A program made the translations under genes and the position numbers. A model generated the notes under the pieces. It did no database searches and was not told the DNA's origin. It worked only from the letters and a program-made list of their open reading frames with translations. Below, piece by piece: positions 47,588-55,444 of a stretch of 64,000 nt of DNA. Positions within the stretch are counted from its first letter, which is position 1. Each line of letters begins with the position of its first letter. Source of the DNA: Selenomonas sputigena ATCC 35185. Its GTDB lineage: Bacteria > Bacillota > Negativicutes > Selenomonadales > Selenomonadaceae. The stretch is taken from the NCBI RefSeq assembly GCF_000208405.1, contig NC_015437.1, forward strand, positions 1,233,501 to 1,297,500, given 5' to 3'.

Positions 47588-48313
47588 TCAGAGCAACCCC
47601 ATCATGCGATGAGCCTGTGGGATGACGCGGACATTTGCCAGATGTTCGGCGGCTTCCTCTTGCAGATGCAGAAGTTTTTTTGCCGTTGGTGCATGCACGC
47701 TGCCAAATGGCGTTGCGGGCTGTATTACGAAGAGGATCTGGGGTGCGATGTGCGCGACGAGATGCACCGCCTCTTGAAACTCCTCTTCTTCCGTATTTTC
47801 TGCGACAACGATCTTTACATAGGTGTCATGATTGTGCAGTAGCCGCAGAAAGCGACGATGCTCTTCCCATAGAGACTTTCCCGTGACGCTAGGCAATTTG
47901 ATATCCATGCTGATGTAGGAAGTTATGTCGAGAATGCTTGCCATCTCTTCATAGAGCGTGCCGTTCGTTTCGAGGAAGAACGGCACATTTACCTCAGAAG
48001 CAAGCGCACGGATGAAGGTAGCATGAAGAAGCGGCTCCCCGCCTGTCAGACTGATGGAATGATGACGTACCGGCACTACGAAGGCGCGGATTCTTGCCGC
48101 AACTTCCTGAACGGACAATGGATTGGGCAATTCTTCATACTCGCCGCATCCCGGAATCGCTTCCACGCGACAGGAAGCGGCAGGCTGAAATGCAGTATCG
48201 CAGAAGCTGCATTTGATATTGCAGCCCGCAAAGCGCAAAAATACTTGCCGGGCACCGATGTACTTTCCTTCTCCCTGTATGGAGGAAAATATTTCGAGGA
48301 TGTTCTCTTCCAT
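47588..48313 (-). CDS. queE: 7-carboxy-7-deazaguanine synthase QueE
   Basis: Radical SAM enzyme that contracts 6-carboxytetrahydropterin to CDG, the third step to queuosine. The 241-residue protein has the substrate motif FSSIQGEG, the cluster cysteines Cys31, Cys35 and Cys38 (CNIKCSFCDT), and the SAM-binding SLTGGEPLL. The frame is open further upstream, but ATG 48313 lies behind GAGGAC and starts the conserved region. It begins 4 nt after the queD stop, forming a queDE unit. Confidence 0.95.
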   Translation of the reverse strand: MEENILEIFSSIQGEGKYIGARQVFLRFAGCNIKCSFCDTAFQPAASCRVEAIPGCGEYEELPNPLSVQEVAARIRAFVVPVRHHSISLTGGEPLLHATFIRALASEVNVPFFLETNGTLYEEMASILDITSYISMDIKLPSVTGKSLWEEHRRFLRLLHNHDTYVKIVVAENTEEEEFQEAVHLVAHIAPQILFVIQPATPFGSVHAPTAKKLLHLQEEAAEHLANVRVIPQAHRMMGLL

Positions 48314-48317
48314 ACGT

Positions 48318-48695
48318 TCAGTCCTCGGTGTATGTCGCGCAAGCGCGTGGCGATTCCCAGACACAGACGGCAGCAAGATGCACGGAGTCGTTGCAAAATA
48401 TTTCACGTTGCTTTAGCTCTTGGTAGATATATCGAGCGATATTCTCTGCCGTTGGATTGATTTCTGAAAAAGGTTCGAGCTCATTCAAGAAGCGGTGATC
48501 GAGTGAATTGACGACTTCTTGGAGCATTGCTTTCGCCGCCTTGAAGTCTATGAGCATCCCCAATTCATCCAATCTGCTGCCGGAAATCTTCAGTTCTACC
48601 TTCCAGTTATGTCCGTGCAGGCGGTCACATTTTCCTGGATAATTCACGATGCGGTGTGCCGCTTCAAATTCTTCTTCGACCTTGATTTCAAACAT
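48318..48695 (-). CDS. queD: 6-carboxy-5,6,7,8-tetrahydropterin synthase QueD
   Basis: Second step of queuosine synthesis, from dihydroneopterin triphosphate made by FolE2. The 125-residue protein has zinc ligands His14, His27 and His29 and catalytic Cys23 (KCDRLHGHN), plus the LDHRFLNE stretch. AAGGAGCG precedes the ATG. A terminator-like hairpin lies 16 nt upstream of the start with no obvious promoter in between, so expression may depend on read-through or on a promoter I cannot see. Confidence 0.95.
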   Translation of the reverse strand: MFEIKVEEEFEAAHRIVNYPGKCDRLHGHNWKVELKISGSRLDELGMLIDFKAAKAMLQEVVNSLDHRFLNELEPFSEINPTAENIARYIYQELKQREIFCNDSVHLAAVCVWESPRACATYTED

Positions 48696-48710
48696 AAAAA
48701 TCGCTCCTTG

Positions 48711-48745
48711 GAAAACAGGCTGCCGCAGAGATTGCGGCAGCCTGT
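48711..48745 (-). terminator. Intrinsic terminator after the GT2 gene, upstream of queD
   Basis: A perfect 13-bp stem (48715-48727 with 48733-48745, loop 5 nt). On the minus strand it is followed by TTTTCC. It ends the envelope-gene transcript and may limit read-through into queDE. Confidence 0.88.
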
Positions 48746-48751
48746 CAATGC

Positions 48752-50023
48752 TTATTGATTGGATACATCTCGTCCCATCGTCGTATTCTTTACGTTACCG
48801 ACGATGTCGTCGTAACTCATGGCTCGCGTATGTTGCGTATGACTCCATTCATGTTCGTTTCTATGGATGAAACCGAGGAAGATGATGGGTACCCACGAAT
48901 AGATGAATACGGGGTAAAGCAGCATGTAGAACCAAGCCTTCCATTTGACTTGAATCTTGAGAAGGATGATCATGGGCAAGATGTATTGACCGAGCATGAT
49001 CGCCGTCATGAGCTGGGAAGGAATGATATTGTAGATGTTCGTGTAGAACGGCGGAAATGCTGATTGTATGTAGCTGATAACGATGAAGAAGGTGGAGATC
49101 ATCAAGAAGTGTGGCTGCAGGAGGTAGAGACAACCATCCAAGATGCGTATGTCACGACGCTTGATCCCCTCTCGCAGCATCTTCGGAATGTAGCGATGCG
49201 CCACGTCGAATTGTCCTTGTGCCCAACGTTTGCGCTGTCGCCATGACTGCATGAATGTCAGTGGCTTTTCATCGTACACAATGGCATCGTGCGCCCATGT
49301 CGTCTTGATTCCTTCCGCCAAGGATTTCATCGTAAATTCCATGTCTTCCGTCAGGCATGTGGCACGCCAACCGTAGCGTTCAAGGACGTCCGTCGTAATG
49401 CACATGCCCGTACCGCCGAGCACAGCGGAAAGCCCGATGTTCGTCTTTGCCAAATGGCTGATATGGTCGATGACCCAGAAAGCGATGGCGAATGTCCCCG
49501 CCACCCATGTATCGTAAGGATTTTTGGCATCAAGGTATCCTTGAATGATGCGATCGCCCTTGCAAAGTCGGTTGTTCATTTCCATAAGGAAGCGTGGGTG
49601 CACGAGATTGTCCGCATCAAAAACGACGACGGCATCGTATTTCTTTTCCATCTTGAAGAGGCGCTCGAACATCCATTCCATGGCGAAGCCCTTGCTCTTT
49701 TTCGTCGGATGCGTCCTTTCACAGACGATGCTGCCGTAACCGCGTGCAATTTCTGCCGTGTTGTCGTCGCAGTTGTCGGCGATGACAAAGACATCGTAAA
49801 GTGTCTTTGGATAATCCAACGATTGTAGATTTTGCAGCAGCTGCCCTATGACAGCACTTTCGTTGTGCGCGGCGATAATGACGGCGAAGGTTTTTTTCGG
49901 CGTCAGGATCTTGTTTTCCTTTCTGCGCCACATGCCACAGAAACCGATGAAAAAGTAGTACAGTGTGAACAAGAGTATGATGACCTGCAAAGGAACCATC
50001 ACGATGTCAAACACATGATTCAT
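48752..50023 (-). CDS. Membrane glycosyltransferase family 2 (processive, cellulose-synthase-like fold)
   Basis: A 423-residue GT2 enzyme. It has an N-terminal membrane span (about 8-30) and a cytosolic catalytic domain with AAHNES, the DXD-type FDADN near residue 138, TED (LTEDMEF near 223) and QRKRW near 260. At least three C-terminal membrane spans follow. This is the signature of processive polysaccharide synthases and related transferases. The sugar and acceptor are not deducible. It is the last gene of the psd-pssA unit, so a role in the cell envelope is likely. Confidence 0.88.
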   Translation of the reverse strand: MNHVFDIVMVPLQVIILLFTLYYFFIGFCGMWRRKENKILTPKKTFAVIIAAHNESAVIGQLLQNLQSLDYPKTLYDVFVIADNCDDNTAEIARGYGSIVCERTHPTKKSKGFAMEWMFERLFKMEKKYDAVVVFDADNLVHPRFLMEMNNRLCKGDRIIQGYLDAKNPYDTWVAGTFAIAFWVIDHISHLAKTNIGLSAVLGGTGMCITTDVLERYGWRATCLTEDMEFTMKSLAEGIKTTWAHDAIVYDEKPLTFMQSWRQRKRWAQGQFDVAHRYIPKMLREGIKRRDIRILDGCLYLLQPHFLMISTFFIVISYIQSAFPPFYTNIYNIIPSQLMTAIMLGQYILPMIILLKIQVKWKAWFYMLLYPVFIYSWVPIIFLGFIHRNEHEWSHTQHTRAMSYDDIVGNVKNTTMGRDVSNQ

Positions 50024-50060
50024 AAAAGTCTTTCCCCTTTATTTCGCGACAAATGATGTC

Positions 50061-50762
50061 TTATTTCCGAAAAAGCAGCGACAAGCTGAAATTGAAAAGA
50101 CCAAAGACAGAGTATGTGCTGAAAACGGCAAAGAGAACAGCACTCACGATTGCTTCGCGTCCGAGGAAAAGGATCGCGGCAAAAAAGAGTACGGCGAAGA
50201 TTTTTGAGGCAAGAAAGATCTTTTCTCCCTTCCCCTTGAAGTCCGGATAGTGCACCTCACTGATCATCAGGTAGGCGACAACGATCATCACGAGAGGAAA
50301 TGCAGGCTCAAGGGATGACGTCTCCATGCCAATGGAACGGAAAAACCAGATGGCCGTTGCAACGAGACAGCCTCCCGCTGGAATTGCAAGCCCCATGAAG
50401 AAACCGTGCACGACAGCGACATTCACATTAAAACGAGCCAAGCGCCAAGCGCCGCAAAGGGCGAAGGCGATGGCAACCGCCCAGCCAAAGTAATCGAGAT
50501 CCTTGAGACAGTAGGTATAGGCGAGAAAAGCTGGCGCGACGCCGAAAGAAACGAGGTCACACAGAGAGTCCATCTCCTTGCCAATCTCACTGCTCACGCC
50601 GAAGAAGCGTGCCGCCCTTCCATCCAAGCCGTCGGCGACAAGTGCGAGCAGGATGAATACGGTGCTCCAAGTATAATTGGCGTTGTATGTGGAAAGAATC
50701 GAGCAAAACCCTAGTACCAGATTGGCTGAAGTCAATATATTGGGAATCAAGCTTTTATACAT
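50061..50762 (-). CDS. pssA: CDP-diacylglycerol-serine O-phosphatidyltransferase
   Basis: Makes phosphatidylserine from CDP-diacylglycerol and serine. The 233-residue membrane protein has the CDP-alcohol phosphotransferase motif DGLDGRAARFFG followed by GKEMDSLCD at the right spacing (about 44-69), and about six to eight hydrophobic spans. The start overlaps the end of psd by 16 nt, coupling synthesis and decarboxylation of phosphatidylserine. Confidence 0.94.
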   Translation of the reverse strand: MYKSLIPNILTSANLVLGFCSILSTYNANYTWSTVFILLALVADGLDGRAARFFGVSSEIGKEMDSLCDLVSFGVAPAFLAYTYCLKDLDYFGWAVAIAFALCGAWRLARFNVNVAVVHGFFMGLAIPAGGCLVATAIWFFRSIGMETSSLEPAFPLVMIVVAYLMISEVHYPDFKGKGEKIFLASKIFAVLFFAAILFLGREAIVSAVLFAVFSTYSVFGLFNFSLSLLFRK

Positions 50763-51400
50763 GTCTCACTGAGCCTCCCGATCACGGTTTCGCCGCCGAC
50801 CACTTTGTCGCCTTTCTTTACAAAAATCTCCACTTCCTCGGGCACGACAAGTTCCGTGCACGAACCGAAGCGGATCAATCCGTACAGTTCGCCTTTTTCC
50901 AGTACATCGTCCAGCGTGACCCAAGAAACGATACGTCGTGCCAAGATACCGGCAATCTGCGTGACCGTTACGCGCAGACGCGGATTTTCTATGCCGATCA
51001 TATGGCGTTCATTTTCAAACCCCACGGAATCTTTGTAAGCTGGTTTGAATCGGCCGCAAACATATTTTTGAATCTTGATTTCGCCCTCGATGGGACTGCG
51101 GTTCACATGAACGTCAAATACGGAGAGGAAAATGACGACCTTTTTACACCGCTGCTTGAGAAAATCATCGTCATCAAGCGAGACGACCTCCTGTACGGTT
51201 CCATCTGCCGGTGAAACGATGGCAAGAGGATCTGAGGGAATCTCCCTCTTCGGATTGCGGAAAAAGTAAGCAAAGTAAAAAGCAAGAACGACAAGCGGTA
51301 TTGCAAGATACGGATGCACTGCCAATCCGAGAATCCCTCCGAGAACGAGGGCACTGAGGATGAAGACATATCCCTCGCGAACAACCGGGAATATCGACAT
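50747..51400 (-). CDS. psd: Phosphatidylserine decarboxylase, short (archaeal-type) proenzyme
   Basis: Converts phosphatidylserine to phosphatidylethanolamine. The 217-residue protein is of the short PSD family, with two N-terminal hydrophobic spans (about 8-45), VSPADGTV and VFDVHVNR. The self-cleavage site is in IRFGSCTE, where the Gly-Ser bond gives the pyruvoyl group. ATG 51400 is spaced 7 nt from GGAGGT; the ATG at 51406 is too close to that box. A promoter lies just inside the end of wecG/tagA, and the leader carries a perfect hairpin. Confidence 0.93.
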   Translation of the reverse strand: MSIFPVVREGYVFILSALVLGGILGLAVHPYLAIPLVVLAFYFAYFFRNPKREIPSDPLAIVSPADGTVQEVVSLDDDDFLKQRCKKVVIFLSVFDVHVNRSPIEGEIKIQKYVCGRFKPAYKDSVGFENERHMIGIENPRLRVTVTQIAGILARRIVSWVTLDDVLEKGELYGLIRFGSCTELVVPEEVEIFVKKGDKVVGGETVIGRLSETCIKA

Positions 51401-51435
51401 AGGCATTACCTCCATACAATATCTATGCAACACAA

Positions 51436-51468
51436 GAATCTGCAGATACTCAGCATCTCTGCAGATTC
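51436..51468 (-). other. Perfect 11-bp hairpin in the psd leader
   Basis: GAATCTGCAGA (51436-51446) pairs perfectly with TCTGCAGATTC (51458-51468), loop 11 nt. It lies between the predicted transcription start and psd and has no clear U tract. It could be a stabilising or regulatory leader stem, or a weak terminator after wecG. Confidence 0.65.
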
Positions 51469-51494
51469 AGCATATCAGAAAACTTCTTTTACTA

Positions 51495-51523
51495 ATTATA
51501 GACGAGCGCCCTTTCTTTGTCCA
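51495..51523 (-). promoter_or_regulatory. Predicted promoter of psd-pssA-GT2
   Basis: On the minus strand TGGACA (51523-51518), one mismatch to TTGACA, and a perfect TATAAT (51500-51495) are 17 bp apart. The promoter overlaps the last codons of the wecG/tagA gene. Confidence 0.72.
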
Positions 51524-52251
51524 CTCTTTTTGTATGCCATGACCTTGAATACGAAGCGCGGCAATGCCATGAGCCGCCCCGCTCTCTTCGGCTGCATAGC
51601 CCCGCGAAAGAGCCATTCGAGCTTCGCTTTCTGCATCCAGTGCGGCGCACGCTTCATGACGCCCGCCATAACGTCGAAAGTTCCGCCGACGCCCATGGAT
51701 ACAGGAACGGCAAGTTCCTGCAAATGTGCGGCAAGCCACTTCTCCTGCTTCGGAACGCCCAATGCGACGAGCAGTATGTCAGGCTTCGCCTCCTGAATCT
51801 CACGCAGAATTTCAGGCTCGTCATCTGAGGAGAAAAAGCCGTTCCGAACACCGACAATTTCAATGCCCGGATAGAGTTTTTCCGCTTTCGTCTTTGCCTT
51901 TTCTGCAACGCCCGGAGCAGCGCCGAAGAAAAACAGACGATACCCCTTCTGAGGAGCTTTGCGCATGAGTTCTTGGGCAAGATCGTAGCCTGCGACACGT
52001 TCCGGCATGAGATGCCCGAGATGGCGTGCAGCCCAAACCGTCCCCGCACCGTCGGGTACGACGAGAGCAGCATCGTTCAAGATGTTTTTTAACTCGCAAT
52101 CATACGTTGCCCGCATGAGCATTTCTGCATTCGCCGTAGCGATGAGGACGGAATTTCTTTCTTCGATAAAGGTTTGAATCCGTTTGACTGCCTCGCCCAT
52201 CGTCAGTGAATCGACATGTACGCCTAAAATATCAACCTTTTTTTTCGACAT
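51496..52251 (-). CDS. WecG/TagA/CpsF family glycosyltransferase (GT26)
   Basis: A 251-residue transferase of the family that adds N-acetylmannosamine or its uronate to undecaprenyl-linked GlcNAc. Family marks are ATANAEML, VVPDGAGTVWA, ERVAGYDL, the FFFGAAPGVAEKA turn and ALGVPKQEKW. An upstream in-frame ATG exists at 52269, but ATG 52251 follows GGGAGGT at 7 nt. The gene overlaps the end of ribF by 20 nt. In a diderm this points to a secondary polymer or an enterobacterial-common-antigen-like glycan; the exact product is unknown. Confidence 0.9.
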   Translation of the reverse strand: MSKKKVDILGVHVDSLTMGEAVKRIQTFIEERNSVLIATANAEMLMRATYDCELKNILNDAALVVPDGAGTVWAARHLGHLMPERVAGYDLAQELMRKAPQKGYRLFFFGAAPGVAEKAKTKAEKLYPGIEIVGVRNGFFSSDDEPEILREIQEAKPDILLVALGVPKQEKWLAAHLQELAVPVSMGVGGTFDVMAGVMKRAPHWMQKAKLEWLFRGAMQPKRAGRLMALPRFVFKVMAYKKSGQRKGARL

Positions 52252-53197
52252 ACGGCATACCTCCCACATGAACGGGCATATCCCAAAAATGCTGCGCCTG
52301 TTCGATGTCGCGATGAATTTGTGCCACCAGCGCGTCTACATCGGGAAATTTCTTTTCGTCACGGAGTTTTCCCAAGAAGTCCACGCAGATTTTCTGGCCA
52401 TAAAGATTGCCGTTAAATTGCATAAGGTGAACTTCCAAACGACGCTCCACTTCTTCAAAGGTAGGATTTGAGCCGATATTGGCGACGCCCGGATAAACAG
52501 CATCGTTGAAATGCACGCGGACAGCATAGACGCCGTTCGGCAAAAGCGCATAAGAATCATCCAAAGCAATATTGGCAGTCGGGAAGCCAAGCTTGCGTCC
52601 GCGCTGCTCTCCGTACGTAACAATGCCTGTATAGTCAAGCGGCCACTTTAAATATTGATTGACGAGATCAAGATTTCCCTCTGCAATCAAGGAGCGGATC
52701 CGAGTGCTGCTCACCATCTTCCCATCACGCAGCACGGAATTTCCAATACGGGATACGAAGCCAAATTCTTCCCCCCGCTGCTGTAAGAATGCAGAATCAC
52801 CTGTTCCTTGGAAGCCGAAGGTGTAATTCGCACCTACGACGACATAAGCAGGGGAAAAATTCTCCTGCAGCAGTTTGAGGAAACCTGTAGCTGATATAGC
52901 TGCGAAATTCTTCGTAAAAGGAACATTCATGAGGATGTCCACGCCGAGCTTTTCTATGATTGCTTCCTTTGACTCTGTATTGCGAATCATCTTTGGAGCG
53001 CGCTCGGGGAAAATGACAGAGAGCGGATGTTCCTGGAAAGTAAACGCCATACTGACGCCATGGATGTCAGCTGCAAGTTCCCTCGCTCTTTGCAATATGC
53101 TTTGATGTCCGATATGGACGCCGTCAAAAGTTCCCAGTGCAATGACGATTCCTTGGTAGGAATCGGATAGATGTTTGATTTTTGAAAATCGCAGCAT
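52232..53197 (-). CDS. ribF: Bifunctional riboflavin kinase / FAD synthetase RibF
   Basis: Makes FMN and FAD from riboflavin. The 321-residue protein has the N-terminal FMN adenylyltransferase (GTFDGVHIGHQ, then SSTRIR) and the C-terminal kinase (GRKLGFPTANI). An AGGGAG box precedes the ATG. It follows truB by about 30 nt, the usual truB-ribF pair of the nus-infB operon. Its 3' end overlaps the wecG/tagA start. Confidence 0.97.
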   Translation of the reverse strand: MLRFSKIKHLSDSYQGIVIALGTFDGVHIGHQSILQRARELAADIHGVSMAFTFQEHPLSVIFPERAPKMIRNTESKEAIIEKLGVDILMNVPFTKNFAAISATGFLKLLQENFSPAYVVVGANYTFGFQGTGDSAFLQQRGEEFGFVSRIGNSVLRDGKMVSSTRIRSLIAEGNLDLVNQYLKWPLDYTGIVTYGEQRGRKLGFPTANIALDDSYALLPNGVYAVRVHFNDAVYPGVANIGSNPTFEEVERRLEVHLMQFNGNLYGQKICVDFLGKLRDEKKFPDVDALVAQIHRDIEQAQHFWDMPVHVGGMPYVEKKG

Positions 53198-53226
53198 GGA
53201 TCAAACTCCCTGTAATCAAAACGCCT

Positions 53227-54108
53227 TCAATCCGACATCTCTCGGAAGACCTTGATCGGATAAAGCTCTCGCTTGGCCGCCTCATAGCGTCCCATGCCAA
53301 GGAAGCGGTTTCTTCCATAGACACGCAGGATGCTTTCCTCGGCGTCGAAATCTATGTTGCCCGTCGAGAGTCCGTTGACGAAAGCCGTGATGCGATGTTC
53401 CGGCATGTCGAAGCGCGGCAGATGCTCGACGGCCTTCTCCGCGGGAAGGAGCGCAGCTTCACCTGAGCGTGCAAGCTCTTCCAAGGAAAAGGCGTCATGT
53501 AGATGAAAATTGCCGACGCGCGTGCGCAGCAGAAATCCCATCGTGGCGGGAATCTTTAGGCTCTCGCCAAAATCACGGCAAAAACTGCGCACGTAGGTGC
53601 CCTTCGAGCAGTCCATATCGAGAACGATGCGTGAATCATGGAATGCAATAAGGCGCAAAGCACGAATCGTCACTTGTCGCAAGGGCATCTCTACAGTCTG
53701 ATTTTCGCGTGCGAGCTGATATGCCCTCTTCCCTTGCAGTTTAATTGCTGAATAAACGGGGGGACGCTGTTGGATGACGCCGAGAAAATCTTGCAAAGAG
53801 GCAAGCAGTTCCTCTCGTTTCGGCAAGGTGAAGTCTTCCACGCACTCGATGATCTTGCCGCTGTCATCGCCCGTGTCTGTAGAAAAGCCAAGCAGCAACT
53901 CCAGCCGGTAAGATTTATCGGTTGAGGACATGTACTCGACAAGCCGCGCAGCATTGCCAAGAGCGACGGGCAGGACGCCTGCGGCGCCCGGATCAAGGGT
54001 TCCCGCATGCCCCACACGCTTCGTATGGAAGATTTTGCGAACCTGTCCCACAACATCATGCGAGGACATGCCCGGAGGCTTCAGCACATTGAGAAAGCCC
54101 GCTGCCAT
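53227..54108 (-). CDS. truB: tRNA pseudouridine(55) synthase TruB
   Basis: Makes pseudouridine 55 in the T-loop of tRNA. The 293-residue protein has the catalytic-aspartate motif GHAGTLDPGAAG and KPPGMSSHD near the N-terminus; a short PUA-like region closes it. A GTG just upstream (54111) is in frame with ATG 54108. The ATG overlaps the nrnA stop, so translation is coupled. Confidence 0.97.
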   Translation of the reverse strand: MAAGFLNVLKPPGMSSHDVVGQVRKIFHTKRVGHAGTLDPGAAGVLPVALGNAARLVEYMSSTDKSYRLELLLGFSTDTGDDSGKIIECVEDFTLPKREELLASLQDFLGVIQQRPPVYSAIKLQGKRAYQLARENQTVEMPLRQVTIRALRLIAFHDSRIVLDMDCSKGTYVRSFCRDFGESLKIPATMGFLLRTRVGNFHLHDAFSLEELARSGEAALLPAEKAVEHLPRFDMPEHRITAFVNGLSTGNIDFDAEESILRVYGRNRFLGMGRYEAAKRELYPIKVFREMSD

Positions 54109-55064
54109 CACGTTTCCATCGCTTTCTCAAGCGCTTCGAGAATTGTCCTTTTCGCTTCGATAAAATTCATTTTGAGCGTACAGCCAGCCGCTCTCTCGTG
54201 GCCGCCGCCAGAAAAGGCCGCAGCTACCTTGCTGACGTTCGTTTTTTTGGAACGCATGCTGATGCGGAAAACACCGTCCTCTTTCCACTTCAAGAGAACG
54301 GAAACATCCGTGCCCTCGATGACGCGCAAAGAGTCGATCAAGCCTTCTGTGGAATCAAGCGACTCAGCTGCAGCACGATCGAGAAAGATGCCTGCAAGTT
54401 TGCCGCCGAAAAGAAGCTCCGCCCCTTCGAGCGCCTTTGCCATGCTGATTACGCGCACAAACGGCTTCGCTTCAACGGCTTCCGATATGATGCCCGGTTC
54501 TGCACCGCGTTCCAAAAGGTCGGCTGCTGCACGCATGGTGAAGGGCGTCGTATTGGGAAAGCGGAAAAATCCCGTATCCGTTGCCAGTCCCGTATAGACT
54601 GCCATAGCGATGTCCTTCGTGATTTTTGCATCCATTTCCTGCAGCAACTGATAGATGATTTCTGCCGTTGCCGCGCTGTCCGCGTCGAGATAGACCGCCG
54701 GACAAGCAAGAGCATTCGTGACATGATGATCGATATTGAGGATCCGCGTCGGCAAAAAGGCCTCCATCACATCGCCTATGCGATCAATGCTCGTATCGAG
54801 AATGAGCAGCAGGTCGATTGGCTCTTTTTCGCCAGTTTCAGCAACTGTCGGCTTTTCGATGATATCACAGGCATTGAGAAAGGCGAAATTCCTCGGGATA
54901 TCGTCATCGATGACGACGCGCACCTGCTTTCCCAGATCGCGCAAATAGTGCATGACCCCCAAGGACGATCCGATGGCGTCTCCATCGGGATTGACATGCG
55001 CCGTAATGACGATGTTCTGCGCTTCCTGAAGCAATGTGCCGGCTTCTTTTAATGAAATCCGCAT
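54108..55064 (-). CDS. nrnA: DHH/DHHA1 phosphoesterase, NrnA-like (oligoribonuclease / pAp phosphatase)
   Basis: Degrades very short RNA and 3'-phosphoadenosine 5'-phosphate. The 318-residue protein has the DHH motifs HVNPDGDAIGSS, LILDTS and NIDHHVTN, and the C-terminal DHHA1 GGGHERAAG motif. A GTG at 55073 overlaps the rbfA stop. I prefer ATG 55064 because the GTG has no properly spaced box. The rbfA-nrnA-truB order is common in Firmicutes. Confidence 0.93.
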   Translation of the reverse strand: MRISLKEAGTLLQEAQNIVITAHVNPDGDAIGSSLGVMHYLRDLGKQVRVVIDDDIPRNFAFLNACDIIEKPTVAETGEKEPIDLLLILDTSIDRIGDVMEAFLPTRILNIDHHVTNALACPAVYLDADSAATAEIIYQLLQEMDAKITKDIAMAVYTGLATDTGFFRFPNTTPFTMRAAADLLERGAEPGIISEAVEAKPFVRVISMAKALEGAELLFGGKLAGIFLDRAAAESLDSTEGLIDSLRVIEGTDVSVLLKWKEDGVFRISMRSKKTNVSKVAAAFSGGGHERAAGCTLKMNFIEAKRTILEALEKAMET

Positions 55065-55069
55065 AGTTC

Positions 55070-55429
55070 TCACTCTTCCGTCTTGTCGTTCCTGTTCAAT
55101 CCTATCAACAGTTCTTGAATATGCGAGCTGTAGGCAAGAGAATCGTCGAGCGCAAAGGAAATCTCCGGCGTAAAGCGCAGTCGTATGCGTTTGCCGATTT
55201 CTCGCCGAATGAATCCCAAGGAGCTTTTGAGTCCCTGCAAGGTATCTTTCAAGGCCTCATCTTTTCCCATGATGCTCACAAAAATCTTCGCTTCTCGAAG
55301 GTCTCCAGTCATCTCCACTTTCGTCACAGTGACAAAGCCAATGCGCGGATCTTTCAACTCCTGCAGGATAATCTGACTGATTTCCTGCTTCATCAGTTCC
55401 TGCACCTTTTCTATGCGAAGCTGGCTCAA
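55070..55429 (-). CDS. rbfA: 30S ribosome-binding factor RbfA
   Basis: A 119-residue KH-like protein needed for 16S 5' end maturation and cold adaptation. It has the family sequence LRIEKVQELMKQEIS near the N-terminus, DPRIGFVTVT and FTPEISFALDDS. The start is TTG (55429) with a GAGAAG box. It follows infB by 15 nt. Confidence 0.95.
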   Translation of the reverse strand: MSQLRIEKVQELMKQEISQIILQELKDPRIGFVTVTKVEMTGDLREAKIFVSIMGKDEALKDTLQGLKSSLGFIRREIGKRIRLRFTPEISFALDDSLAYSSHIQELLIGLNRNDKTEE

Positions 55430-55444
55430 TTCTTCTCACATCCT

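Noticed and set aside
48675-48760. PreQ1 riboswitch upstream of queD (also considered upstream of queC, 21104-21122)
   Set aside because: No C-rich stem-loop with A-rich tail of the preQ1 class is visible; the queC gap is only 17 bp and the queD gap holds a plain terminator hairpin.
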